Shown: positions 8,922-18,925 of the stretch, piece by piece
Numbering within the stretch: position 1 is the stretch's first letter
Layout of the letters: every line of letters begins with the position of its first letter
From: Dictyocoela muelleri
Taxonomy: Eukaryota; Microsporidia
Assembly: GCA_016256075.1 (NCBI GenBank)
Contig: SDVU01000121.1
Span: forward strand, 1-19,975
Direction: 5' to 3'
Length of the DNA: 19,975 nucleotides
Position numbers and translations under genes: made by a program
The notes under the pieces: generated by a model
The model's input: the letters and a program-made list of their open reading frames with translations, nothing else
The model's database searches: none
What the model was told of the DNA's origin: nothing

Positions 8922-9784
8922 TTAATAAAATGAAGAAAAAAAAATTAAATTTTTTTTTAATATTTTTAATTTCATTAATGCAAGCACAATGATTTTCCTC
9001 AATGCACAATCTTCATTTCCCACTATCATATATCTAACTAAATATGGCATAATAATAATTTTTATTCGGCATCTTATAGGTATTAATCTTTTTAACACAC
9101 ACCAATTCCCTCTACGTATTTGTATGTACATTAGTTAATGGATCCGCAAAATATCGGCTATTTTAACTTTAAAATGAGTATAACCATATGCTCAATGACC
9201 GTTGTATTTTCTCCAACAATCTGAAAATATAAAAAAGCTTTATCTTATATACTTCCTTACAAGAGCAGTTAAAGTAGCACCATCTATTTTTTCTATATCT
9301 TCGCTATTATCGGCCTTTTATCTTCTCTCTCCACTATTCTCAGAACCCTAACCCCCCTTAACATGATGAACCTGATATATTTGCGCTTACCTATTCTTAT
9401 TTCACAATTTCACAATTAAATTTGGTCTATTTATTTATCTAAGGTTTCCATATAACTAGGTACTATTTTATTACTAAGTTTACTTATAAACCTAGATATA
9501 GATGATTTGTTTATATTCAAGGTGTATGACATAGCAGATATTGGCATATTCGGTAACCAATATTGGATAAGAACGAGTTTGATGTTAATAGATATTCTAT
9601 ATAAATCAAACAGCGTATTGAAGAATAAGGATATTTTATTCTTACAAAGAGGTCCGAAGCTACGTAAAATCAATTTTTTACTATCATAAATCTTTAAACT
9701 ACATAAGAAATTCGGGCACTTTAGATTCTTCATTTTTTCTTCACATACCTCTTCAAATATTTGGCTTAAAAAATTCTTCAACAT
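8922..9784 (-). pseudogene. Merlin/IS1595-like transposase relic 4
   Basis: The minus strand starts near 9784 with MKNLKCPNFLCSLKIY and LCKNKISLFFNTLFDLYRIS, the zinc-ribbon and SLFxxTLF region of the family. It continues with helical sequence up to PSYMETLDK (9431). CEIRIGKRKYIRFIM (near 9360-9405) marks the first catalytic region, where the Asp is lost. GATLTALVRKYIR and SDCWRKYNG (second Asp, near 9200-9225) are followed by GYTHFKVKIADIL. The last block is RGNWCVLKRLIPIRCRIK then MPYLVRYMIVGNEDCALRK (8985-9110), running to a stop near 8922. At least four stops and two frame changes are visible. The reading runs to within ten bases of the hAT duplication, so the hAT may have landed at this element's tail. 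No terminal repeats were recognised. Confidence 0.82.
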
Positions 9785-10830
9785 TAGTAAAAAAGGTATA
9801 TATTAAAAAAACTAGACTCTTTTTGCCCTACAGTTTGCAAAATTAGCCCAATTTATATTTTTATTTAAAATTTATTCTATATATAAATATTAAGAGTATC
9901 TGGTATAAGTTATGCAATTCGAAATATTCATAAAATAAAAAGTTTGAAACTAGATTTTTAATTTTTTTTTGTTTGTAAAATTAATATAAATTTACAGTTT
10001 TCAATTTTTCATAATTATTTTGATTCGATTTTATTCTTTTTTTAAAAAACCAGTTATTTTTATAGGGTTTGATTTTTATCGATTTATTTTTAATTTTAAT
10101 ACCTGGATACAATTTACTGGAGTGTTTTTTTTCCAAAAAAAACGTTAAATTACCTACCAAAAGCTCATACATTTGTTCATTATATTTTTTTATAATTTAA
10201 AACGTTTTTTCTAAAAAAGTTGAGTATTATTTCAAATCCATCATTTCTAACTGATAACAGACAAATTTTATTAAAATATTTTCTCAAAAATTGTTCAGAA
10301 CATTATATAAATATTTAAAACCACCTTTTATGTTTTTTTCTGTAATTTAGAAATTATAATTGTTGTTTTAAAAGTTAAAAATTTTTTCTGGATTTTTTTG
10401 TGAAAACCCCTGCAATTCTATCTAAAAAACCCGAATGGATTTTTTCGGATAGCCTTTTTAAAAAAAAATCAAAATTCTCAAAAAAAACACTTATTTTTTA
10501 ATAATATTTTCAAGATATTTTGCAACATGAGATTAAAATAAGTCGAGCCTAATAGTAGACAATTTTAGAAGCATGGTGGCAGCTCTTCAAAAAATATTCT
10601 ATAAATACTTTTAAATAATCAATAAAACCGTCTTTTCTAATATATTGTCCCAGAAACCCCTTTATGGGACTATCTACTAAATATGAAACTAATGAAGTTA
10701 TAAGAAACTAGAATATGTTTCTATAGGTCTTTTCTGGTACAGCTTTTATGATAAGCCGTAATATGTTGTTAATGTATAAAAGAAAAGTTTAAATAAAAAT
10801 CATGGTGGACAAAAAATCTTTTAATTATTC
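9785..10830. other. About 1 kb without a recognised gene
   Basis: Very AT-rich. It includes one minus-strand open frame of 63 codons (9981-10172) with an ATG, rich in Lys and Asn, containing YELLVGNLTFFLEKKHSSKL. I do not recognise it. The stretch lies just upstream of the Ty3/gypsy fossil and is where a 5' LTR would be expected. I found no matching copy downstream of the fossil, so no LTR is called. Confidence 0.4.
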
Positions 10831-10839
10831 TAAAAGCTT

Positions 10840-13427
10840 TGGAACAATGATGTCGGAAGACAGTCTCCGATAACTTCACTTTTCCTTCGTGATCTCATGA
10901 ATCTCTCGATATCGTTACGGGAAGTTCAAGACAATTTGAATTCAAAGCAGAAAGAGTATAGAAAAAAGCGCGAAAATCACGAAACATTAGCATTTAAAAT
11001 TTTTAAAACCGAACTCAATACTGAAGCAATAATCTAACTTGAAAAAATAGTAAATTTACACGACATAGACCTAAATAAATTGTTTAAAAAATTTTCGAAC
11101 ATTGTAAGTTTACTGCAATGGAAAAAACAAGCAATCAAAGAAGCTTTTGAGCTGCTAATTGATGCGGAAATTTTAGAAAATATGGGGAGTATAACATCTA
11201 TTAAATATGAACTCAAGGCTTTAACAGTACTTAAATACCCATTAAGCCCCATACGTACATTAAAAAAACAATTGTACAATACGAAGCAAAAAAGTTTCTT
11301 TTTTATATAAGATTACCTAGATTCTATAGATGAACAGGTTAGAATAATTTACATTATTGGAGATAATAATGAACAAGATAAAAATATTTTATTAAAACAA
11401 ACGTTTTTCAACGGATTACACAATAAATTAGACTATGAAATTAACGAGCTTGGATTGACAGAAATTCAAGAAATTGTTGATAGAATTACTTGCATAGAAA
11501 AGAGAATTTTAAATATATTAGATATGAAAGAACCACCATCAAAACGTAAATATTACACTTTACATCAATCAAATTCACATAATACAAATGAATGTCATAA
11601 AAAAGAGACACTTAATTATAAAAAATATAATGAGGCAATCCTAATTAAGTGTAGATGAATACACAACTATTAGTTTATTCAGCTTTAATTAATGATAAAA
11701 TTTTCAAAGTATCAATTGATACAGGTTCAACAGAAAGCTTTATATTTCCAAGAATTGTAAAAATGTTAAATTTAAAAATTAAAAATACACAACTCATGAA
11801 AATAATATTTGGAACAACAATTCAGCAAGTGTAAACTAAGTAACAAATTTCAAAATAAAGATTAAAGCAATTCCTCACAAAATCTTTAATACAAAAACAT
11901 TGATTACTGAAATAAGTGACGATATCATCATTGGAACAAATTGGTTAAAAGATAATAGTTGCATCATTGATTTTAAAAACAATAGTCTTACTATCGATGA
12001 ACAAATAACAGATATGAATAATATAAGTTTATCTAATCTTAGTTTGAATACGATAAAACCTGATATAAATAAACTTGATAAATTAATTAAAGATTATAAA
12101 AGAGAAATATGTCCAGTCAAACCTGCAAAAGTGAAAAGACTAATAAAACTTGAAAAAGTACATTATTTAATGAAAAACAATACAATTTCTGCTGGGTCTT
12201 AAGATGAAGACTGAGCAACATATTAAAGAGTTAATTTCGCAAAAAATCATTGAAAAATCACAATCATCTTACAATTCACCAGCATTTCCTGAAATTAAAC
12301 CAAACGGTGATGTACGTTTATTAATCGACTATATAAAATTAAACTCAATAACAAAAACTGAACCACATCAATATCCCGAAATACATAAATCTCTTACTGA
12401 CTTATATGGAAGCTGCATATATTCTCAAATTGGATTAAAAAGAGGATATTATCAAATATAAATAGACAAGCGAAGTAAACACCTAACTGCATTCACAATA
12501 ATAGGAAATAAATATCAATTCACCAGAATGCCCTTTGGCCTGAAAAATGCGCCATACTTTTTTCAAAAATCAATAACAAATTTATTAGGACATTTAAAGT
12601 TTATTAATTTTTTTTAGATGGCATCCTTATATACAGTAAAGACGTTGATGAACATTTTAAACACATCAAATATGTTTTCAAAATACTAAAAAGACACATA
12701 ATCATAAATTTAGAAAAAAGTCATTTTATTAAAGATGAAGTTATATTCCTTCACATAAAAATAAATAAATATAGAATTAGACCTGATACGAAGCGTATAA
12801 ATCAGCTCATTATAAAAACCCCGAAAAATAATAAGAACTTAATGCGCATAATAGGAATATTACAATGGTACAGACCTTATATTAAAAACTTAAGTATTAA
12901 AATGGCATCTATAACCGATATTATTAAGAAAGAAAAAGTATAAAAGCTTGTAATGAAATTCAAACAAAATGTTTAGAAGAAATAATTCAAGAAGCTAAAG
13001 AAAAAACACTTCTCACACGCCCAAATCCCAATGAAATATACGAAATATACACGGACACTAGTCTTAGAAGAGCAGGATCTACTTTATCCCAAAAACAAAA
13101 CATAATTGGATTTTTTAATGTTACAAATTTAAAGGCTCAGAAAATAATTACAGTATAGTAGAAAATGAATTTTTTATTATAATAAAAACATTAAAACACT
13201 TCGAATCAATCATAAAAGGTTCTAAAATTATTATATTTACGGATAACAAAAATATTATAAATTACGATAACTCCCAATTTGATAGAATACAGAATTAGAG
13301 ATAGATTATCAAATAATTTCGCGCTGAAATAAAGCACATTAGAGGGAAAGATATCATAATTCCAGATTATTTTTCAAGATTATGTGTACTTAAAGTTACT
13401 TACGAAAATGAAATTCCGGAAACTTAT
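10840..13427 (+). mobile_element. Ty3/gypsy retrotransposon fossil (gag to RNase H)
   Basis: A broken, old Ty3/gypsy-type element. Parts in order: a gag-like region (about 10840-11650), an aspartic protease region with the DTGS signature (about 11700-11960), a reverse transcriptase region with recognisable gypsy-type blocks such as PFGLKNAP (about 12200-12790), and an RNase H region (about 12790-13340). The recognisable sequence stops where the pogo element begins at 13429. No integrase was recognised on the far side, and no LTR pair was found. The element has roughly ten breaks and reads as long dead. The order protease, reverse transcriptase, RNase H supports gypsy rather than copia. Confidence 0.85.
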
Positions 13428-13462
13428 ACAGTCACCCCCCCATTTTACGCATAAATGGGGAT

Positions 13463-15424
13463 TCATAAAAATGTGCGTAAAATTGGAGGGTGCCAAAAAA
13501 TTAGGGGGAGATAATTAAATAATAAAATTAATTTAAAATATTCAAGTAGATTTTTACGCATGTTTTTCTTTTTTTTGGCAGTCAATGTATTATCAAGATG
13601 CTTTAAACCACAATACGCGTCATTTTCGATAGCATTCTTAAATAAATATTCTTTTAGCACCCTTAAATTTAAAATTGCTTCATCCAATGATACTGATTAA
13701 TATCATTTTCATTTTCACAGGAAATTTCGTTGATGATAAGGATATTTTCCTCAAAGTTATCGTTAAAATTCGTAAATTTTTCATTATTATCAACGATACT
13801 ATATATAAAACAAACAGGCTCGGCAAATTTTTCATTTGAGTCAATTTTAATAAAATCATTTTCACATATGATTTCAGATTTCGGAATTATTTTTGTAATA
13901 TAAATATAGTTTGTGATTTTAAACTCTGAATCTTGGTTTTATAGCATACTGTCGCTATAAATTAATGCTTTATCCCAACAATTTTTTATAGTTTCTTTTT
14001 TTACATCATTCCACGCATATTTGCAGAAAATAATTGTATCTTTGAAGTTTATTTTTTTAAATAAATCTTCTACTGGAATGCCTTCTGTGATATTATTAAA
14101 TATATATAATGTTAATTGCTGGTTGTAAAACTTGGCCTTAAAACTTCTAATAATCACAGCATCTAGAGGCTGGAGTTTTGAGGTGCTATTTTTTGTAAAA
14201 ATAATAGTTCAATATTTGAGAGTTCGCATGTGGCTTTATGAGAGGTGCAATTATCTAATAAAAGTAAAATTTTCTCCTTTTTATTTTTGAATTCATTATT
14301 AAGCTTGAAAAGCCACCAATTAAAATCTTCGGTTCGCATCAAGGCACTTTTATTGTGCAAATAATGGCAAAAATAATTTTTGTCAAATCCCTTTAGCGCT
14401 CTCTGATTTTCAAATTTTTTTATTATTACAGGCTTAAGTTTTGTTGAACCTGTCATATTACAAGCAAGCACCACTGTTATCCCATCTTTAAATTTTTTAA
14501 TCCCATTTCTTGCAGATTTAACTAGGCTTTTTTTTGGGGGGGCAAGTTTGTAAAACAGACCTGTTTCATCACAATTGAAAACATTATCTGGACCATATTC
14601 AGAAAGTTTAGATTTGAATAATTTTAAAAATTCATCAAAATTTTGGTTATTGACATTATAACTTTTGCCAGAACATTGTTTTAAAACAATTCCATGTCTT
14701 TTTTGAATTTATAGAGAAATCCGGGTTATACAACGGTTTATGCCACTCAAAAGAATTGAAGAGAGGTAATGAAAGTATATTGAAATAAGCATGAAATCGT
14801 CTGATAAAGAAGACCCCTGGTTTCGTTTTTCATATATTCATAATTATTACTATATTTAGTCTTTTTTAGTAGCAAAAAAGACTAAATATAGTAATAATTA
14901 TGAATATATGAAAAAAGAATCCAGGGGCCTTTTTTATCAGACGATTTCATGCTTATTTCAATATACTTTCATTACCTCTCTTCAATTCTCTTGGGTGGCA
15001 TAAACCGTTGTAGAACCGAAATCCGTTAGATGCGTTAATTTTTTTTTCAATTAGGAAACCATTTTTTTTTCCATTAGCGTCTTCCCTATAAATTTGAATA
15101 GCCTTTACCTGTAAAATTTTTTCGGTAATATAACCACCATTCCTTTCTATCATATCCTCCCACTCCTTTAATTTCTGATCTATTATCGGATATTTTAGTT
15201 TTTTGAATGTTTTTTAAGTTTTATGTTTTAATAAAGGCTTCAGTAATTTTTTTTTCGTTATTAACATAGTTTTTGATAGTTCTACGATCTATTTTTTTTC
15301 CAAATTTGATTCCAAATATTTCAGCAATCCACGTGTTGCTTGTATTTTGATTCAGTTTTTTGTACTCATTTATTTCTATTTTCTGTTTTAGAGTTAGCCC
15401 TTTTAATGTTTTTTTTATTGTCAT
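13463..15424 (-). pseudogene. pogo/Tigger transposase relic (CENP-B-type HTH, DDD core)
   Basis: The ATG at 15424 starts MTIKKTLKGLTLKQKIEINE, a CENP-B/pipsqueak helix-turn-helix (to DRRTIKNYV). The linker and second DNA-binding part follow: KLKYPIIDQKLKEWEDMIER and GGYITEKILQVKA, then KINASNGF up to the MITE insertion. Beyond the MITE come LYKFKKRHGIVLKQCSGKSY, VFNCDETGLFYKLAPPKKSL (first Asp), ILLLLDNCTSHKA (second Asp, near 14255) and QPLDAVIIRSFKAKFYNQQL (third Asp, near 14150). A degenerate C-terminal tail follows. The DDD triad is that of pogo/Tigger. Breaks seen are a stop and a frameshift in the linker (15180-15221), the MITE, a frameshift just before QPLDA (near 14165), a stop near 13938 and a frameshift near 13690. 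All domains are otherwise readable. An earlier in-frame alternative start near 15511 falls in the neighbouring repeat and is unlikely. Confidence 0.9.
14724..15017. mobile_element. Palindromic MITE (family A subtype) inside pogo transposase
   Basis: A 294-bp near-perfect palindrome with ends GGTTATACAACGGTTTATGCC and the reverse of GGTTCTACAACGGTTTATGC. It is flanked by a perfect 8-bp duplication GAAATCCG (14716-14723 and 15018-15025). Its core ATTACTATATTTAGT (14846-14860) and outer ends match A1/A2, but the arm sequence between them differs. Taking one duplication plus the element away restores the transposase frame across ASNGFLYKFKKRHGI, which proves the insertion. GG ends and 8-bp duplications fit Merlin-type mobilisation. 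Confidence 0.93.
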
Positions 15425-15501
15425 TTTGTGGGGCTTCGTGAGTATTTTTTTTAAAATGTGTAGAGAAAAGCGGCGCCAAGATAAAAGGAGGTGAGTTACA
15501 G

Positions 15502-16455
15502 GGTGTTGCAAAGTTATAGACCCATTTTTGCAAAGTTATAAACTTATTTTTGCAAAGTTATAGACCCATTTTTGCAAAGTTATAGACCCATTTTTGCAAA
15601 GTTATAAACCCATTTTTGCATAGTTATAGACTCTTCTTTACTGGTTACAGACTCATTTACTGGTTACAAACCTATTTTGCAGTGTTATAGACCTATTTAG
15701 CTGGTTACATACTCATTTTGCAGTGTTAAAGACCCTTTTTGCAGTGTTATAGACCCATTCTGCAGTGTTATATACCCCCTTAACCTCAAATTATTACGCC
15801 CCAAAAAAAATATTATAAAAAAAAAATTATAATGAAAAAAATCTACTAAAAAATAAAAAAGTGCACCCCAACGGGTTAAAAAACTAAAAAAAATGAACAT
15901 AAGAAAATAATGTTTGTAAACATCGTTCATATTCTTTGTTGTGTAAGAAAAAGAAAAAAAGTTTTTATATAATCATTTTATTGTTATATTGAGTATAATA
16001 ATTTTATAAAAAATTACTAAATATGGTAATAATTAGAGTATAAAATCGATTTTTTTTTATTGCTTAACAGCTAATTTTAACGATGTTTTTTTAACAATTT
16101 TTTAAGTTCAATTTTTCAGATTAAGCCCGTTGAAGTTACCTCTTATTTCTTTCTTTGTAGATTGTTTTCATTATAATTTTTTCTATAATATTTTCTTGTG
16201 TGTAATAATTTGTCTTTTAGGGGGGTCTATAACACTGCAAAATGGTCTATAACACTGCAAAATGTGTCTTTAACACTGCAAAATGTGTCTGTAACCAGTA
16301 AAGAAGAGTTCTTAACCTGAAAAGAAGAGTCTATAACCTGCAAAATGGGTCTAAAACTTTGCAAAAATGGGTCTATAACTTTGAAAAAATGTGTCTATAA
16401 CTTTGCAAAAATGTGTCTATAATTTTGCAAAATGGGTCTATAAGTTTGCAAAACC
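15502..16455. repeat. 954-bp palindrome of mirrored tandem arrays
   Basis: The left arm begins GGTGTTGCAAAGTTATAGAC and the right arm ends in its mirror, GTCTATAAGTTTGCAAAACC. The left array (15508-15775) changes gradually: about six GCAAAGTTATAGACCC units, then ACTGGTTACAGACTC-like units, then GCAGTGTTATAGACC-like units. The right array (16220-16455) runs through the same series in reverse. The middle (about 15776-16219) is also an inverted repeat. It carries CAACGGG-type words at 15868 and 16131 and a core ACTAAATATGGTAAT (16016-16030), so a diverged repeat A lies at the centre. No clear target duplication was found. It occupies the pogo element between its transposase start and right end. 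Confidence 0.85.
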
Positions 16456-16540
16456 ATGTAAAAAAAATGGATTTTTAAATAAATGATCAAAATAGAGGGG
16501 GCGTAAAAATAGGGGGTGCGTAATATGGGGAACAACTGTA

Positions 16541-16872
16541 TATAAATTCTTTACCCTGAAAAATATAAAAATTTTAATATTTATATTTGGGGTTTGTTGT
16601 TTTTCGAAATAAAATTTTTTTTCATTTTCGGAAAACCGACATGTCATTTTCCGGGATCTGTATATGTGTTTACATAGCAATTTTTCTATTAAGAATGGCA
16701 GTTCAGATGCAAATACTTAAATATTGTCTAAAAATATATTTTCAATAAGAATTACAATAATAAACTGTCGAAAAAATAAAATAAGAATAGAATTATAAAC
16801 ATAATTAGTGGACATTCATGTTAAAAAGTGCACCGAATTGTAATTAATTTTTTCATAAAGAATACAGTTCTT
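16541..16872. other. Sequence beyond the pogo insertion, no gene recognised
   Basis: This stretch should continue whatever the pogo element landed in. I see no integrase-like motif and no LTR-like repeat of upstream sequence. A minus-strand open frame at 16438-16680 crosses the pogo end and is not credible as a gene. Confidence 0.4.
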
Positions 16873-17181
16873 ATGAAAATATCCCTCAAAATAATTCTTG
16901 TATATAAAATAATGATTTTAGAACTGAAGAAAAGAATTTTAAAAAACAGAGATAGAGTTTTATATTTAGAATTAAATTTATGTAAAAATTCTTTTTTGAT
17001 AATTTCGACATTAATAAAAAATATTAGAATAAGCCTATATGAAAAGATTTGCTATAATAGTAAAAATAAAAAATATGGAGTTGAAATGAAAGAATATAAA
17101 TATAAAAAAAAACAAAATATAATTTATTTATATTACTCCTTAGACAACAACAAATGCGTTGATGTCAGTAAAATAATATAA
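16873..17181 (+). CDS. Hypothetical small protein, 102 aa, unrecognised
   Basis: The first ATG in this uninterrupted frame is at 16873; the frame opens at 16825 after a stop, with a GTG at 16828. The protein starts MKISLKIILVYKIMILELKK, a moderately hydrophobic N-terminus with a Lys near the start that might be a signal or membrane segment. The rest is rich in Lys, Ile, Asn and Tyr, with NLCKNSFLIISTLIKN in the middle and YKYKKKQNIIYLYYSLDNNK near the end. I recognise no domain. In DNA this rich in A+T a stop-free run of over 100 codons is uncommon, which is the only reason to list it. It stands alone, with no homologous fragment elsewhere in the window. It could be a real small gene, an element remnant or chance. 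Confidence 0.28.
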   Translation: MKISLKIILVYKIMILELKKRILKNRDRVLYLELNLCKNSFLIISTLIKNIRISLYEKICYNSKNKKYGVEMKEYKYKKKQNIIYLYYSLDNNKCVDVSKII

Positions 17182-18389
17182 ATAATATAATTGCTCGTAA
17201 ATAATTTATATCGGTCAGATATATATATAAGATAAAATTTTAAAACTAATTTAATAGTAATTTATAAAACGTATATGCTATTTATAAAACCTTTGCTTAG
17301 TCAGAGACGAATACTTGATTAATGAAATATTTTTCTGATTAGTACCCAAAAAAACAGTAATAAATTAGTATGATATCTATTTCTAAAAAATTAAACTTCA
17401 GGAAATATTTTTTTAAAAAACCAAATGTAAAATTTCCTGATAATCAAATATTATATATAATATTTGGAGTGAAACAGTTTAGTATTAAGAATATATTTGC
17501 GGCTGTCGCATAAAAAAACTAAAATAATATGTTTGTAATATAAAATGCTATCGATATTGTTGATTTTCAAATTCTTTATCACTAGATTTTACGACTTTAA
17601 CTCGCCATATGACGAGTTGAGGTTACCGTCTTATTAAAAAGGTGTCAACTCGCCATAGAGATTATTATATTATATTTTATATATTAATAAATATTGAGGC
17701 TAAAAAGTTCATTCGTTAACCTATTGAAATCAATATTAAGCATCTGATCCGAATCATGGTGACCAATATTTATTTAATAATCGATGTTTAGATTATTCGG
17801 CATATAAATATAAAACTATAGTAATGATATATAGTATATATGGTGAGTTATATGCTGATTAAGACCTGGATATATATGACAATAATGCAGGAGGGCCTCA
17901 TTTAGCTGTGGTGGAGAGTTTCGTATCGAATCTCTCAATAAATAAAGAATTTAATATATATATATGAGTATATTTAAATGTGTATTATTCCAGTAATTGA
18001 TAACAAAAATATCTCACACATATATATCTCTGAAAATATGTCTATTAGTTGTTAAATATGTATTTAATCATGGGTAGCACGAGAGACCGCTTCAGGTGGG
18101 GTTACGTGAATTGCCGCAAGCGTTTTTGAGCTCATATACAAAACTCCCCACGAATTTTTATAAATCATAGCAATTTCCTATTTTTAAACAGGGAATATAA
18201 TGGATTACTTATGCACTATCTCTAAAAATCCTCTAAGTTACCAAATATAGAAAATACAATAAAAAAACATTATATTTATTTTATATTGTTTTGTACATAT
18301 TTTAGAATAAACTTTTATTTTTTTGGTGAGGTCTTATATGCAGAAATGATGTATAAATTTAAACAAGAAAAATATTAAGGGAAATTTAT
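17182..18389. other. 1.2 kb without a gene, several hairpins
   Basis: No open frame of useful length. Visible structure: a perfect 22-bp palindrome at 17445-17466 centred on TATATA; two copies of AACTCGCCATA at 17599 and 17647, the first forming a hairpin with CGAGTT at 17612; a hairpin at 17914-17936 (GAGAG-T-TTCG, loop TAT, CGAA-T-CTCTC) followed by AATAAATAAAG; and a locally GC-richer patch at 18067-18151 with GTGGGG (18096) opposite CCCCAC (18146). That patch holds a 19-codon frame, MGSTRDRFRWGYVNCRKRF, too short to call. Confidence 0.45.
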
Positions 18390-18451
18390 TATGTGGCGCG
18401 CGAAGCGCACCACATGCGCCATTAGCGCCACTTTTTTTTATTTAAAGAAAA

Positions 18452-18522
18452 GTGTCACACCGAGTTTCGAACACGCTAAAATTGCTTAAAAATTATTATC
18501 TGTACCTCTAGACTACATAACC
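18452..18522 (-). other. tRNA-like module (box A/box B), left arm
   Basis: A 71-nt minus-strand segment laid out like a tRNA. The acceptor strands GTTATG and TGTGAC pair with wobbles. TAGTCTAGAGG fits the box A consensus TRGYNNANNNG, and the D stem GTCT/AGAT is perfect. GTTCGAAAC fits box B, with a T stem of three pairs and two mismatches. The anticodon stem does not pair, so it is not a working tRNA. A tRNA-derived SINE or captured tRNA fossil is the likeliest reading. Confidence 0.45.
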
Positions 18523-18715
18523 TAAAATAATAAATTATAATCGATATAACTATTTTTTATAAATGAATATATAGATTTCGTGTCGAATTCTTATTAAATT
18601 AAAATAGATAAGATATTATAATTAAAATTTTCCTAATAATCGAGAAAGAAAAGTTATCTCTTTCTTTAGATACCATATATCTGGAAAAAAATATCTTAAA
18701 GTACCAAAATAGCAA

Positions 18716-18925
18716 CTAGCAAGATGAAATATAATTTACTAAAATAGTCTTATAGACATATTGTAAAAACCAGTTATTTATATAAGCCTATATTTCTAAG
18801 TTTAGTAAATCCCAGGAAATGCTTGAAATTGACTAAACTCTGATTTATAAGGTTATATTGACCCCGATTTTTTACAATATGTATATAATATTACATTAAG
18901 TATACTTTTTTTGTTCTTGCTAGAG
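18716..18925. repeat. Central inverted repeat of the 1-kb structure
   Basis: Arms begin CTAGCAAGA near 18716 and end TCTTGCTAG near 18925. The strongest inner match is CATATTGTAAAAA (18754-18766) against TTTTTACAATATG. The turn lies near 18821. Confidence 0.75.

Larger units (their letters stand above)
13429..16538 (-). mobile_element. pogo/Tigger DNA transposon, invaded by other repeats
   Basis: The left end reads TA|CAGTCACCCCCCCATTTTAC and the right end, reversed, reads TA|CAGTTGTTCCCCATATTACG. CAGT ends flanked by TA (13427-13428 and 16539-16540) are the mark of Tc1/mariner-pogo elements, and CAGTTG is typical of Tigger. The interior holds a minus-strand pogo transposase relic. TTTTACGCA and its reverse TGCGTAAAA also form a subterminal pair near the left end (13443-13480). 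Removing the 294-bp MITE with its 8-bp duplication and the 954-bp palindrome leaves about 1.85 kb, a normal size for the family. It sits at the downstream edge of the gypsy fossil and is younger than it. Confidence 0.9.

Noticed and set aside
9507-9689. Plus-strand open frame of 60 codons
   Set aside because: It is antisense to the Merlin relic 4 zinc-ribbon region and is a shadow.
11034-11279. Minus-strand open frame of 81 codons
   Set aside because: It is antisense to the gag-like region of the gypsy fossil.
15508-15775. Regular units of GCAAAGTTATAGACCC resembling CRISPR or satellite DNA
   Set aside because: There are no unique spacers, and the array is mirrored across a palindrome centre, so it belongs to a palindromic element.
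15697-15930. Minus-strand open frame of 77 codons (ends NGSITLQKGSLTLQNEYVTS)
   Set aside because: Its repeated TLQ(N/K) residues are just the translated tandem array of the palindrome.
16438-16680. Minus-strand open frame of 80 codons
   Set aside because: It crosses both the palindrome edge and the pogo terminal repeat, so it is a chance frame.
18391-18430. GC-rich hairpin tip as a Helitron 3' end
   Set aside because: A GC-rich hairpin is present, but there is no CTRR end after it, no TC start, and the structure is an inverted repeat, which Helitrons are not.
18452-18522. A functional tRNA gene
   Set aside because: The anticodon stem does not pair, the T stem has two mismatches and the acceptor relies on wobbles. 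It is listed only as a tRNA-like module.
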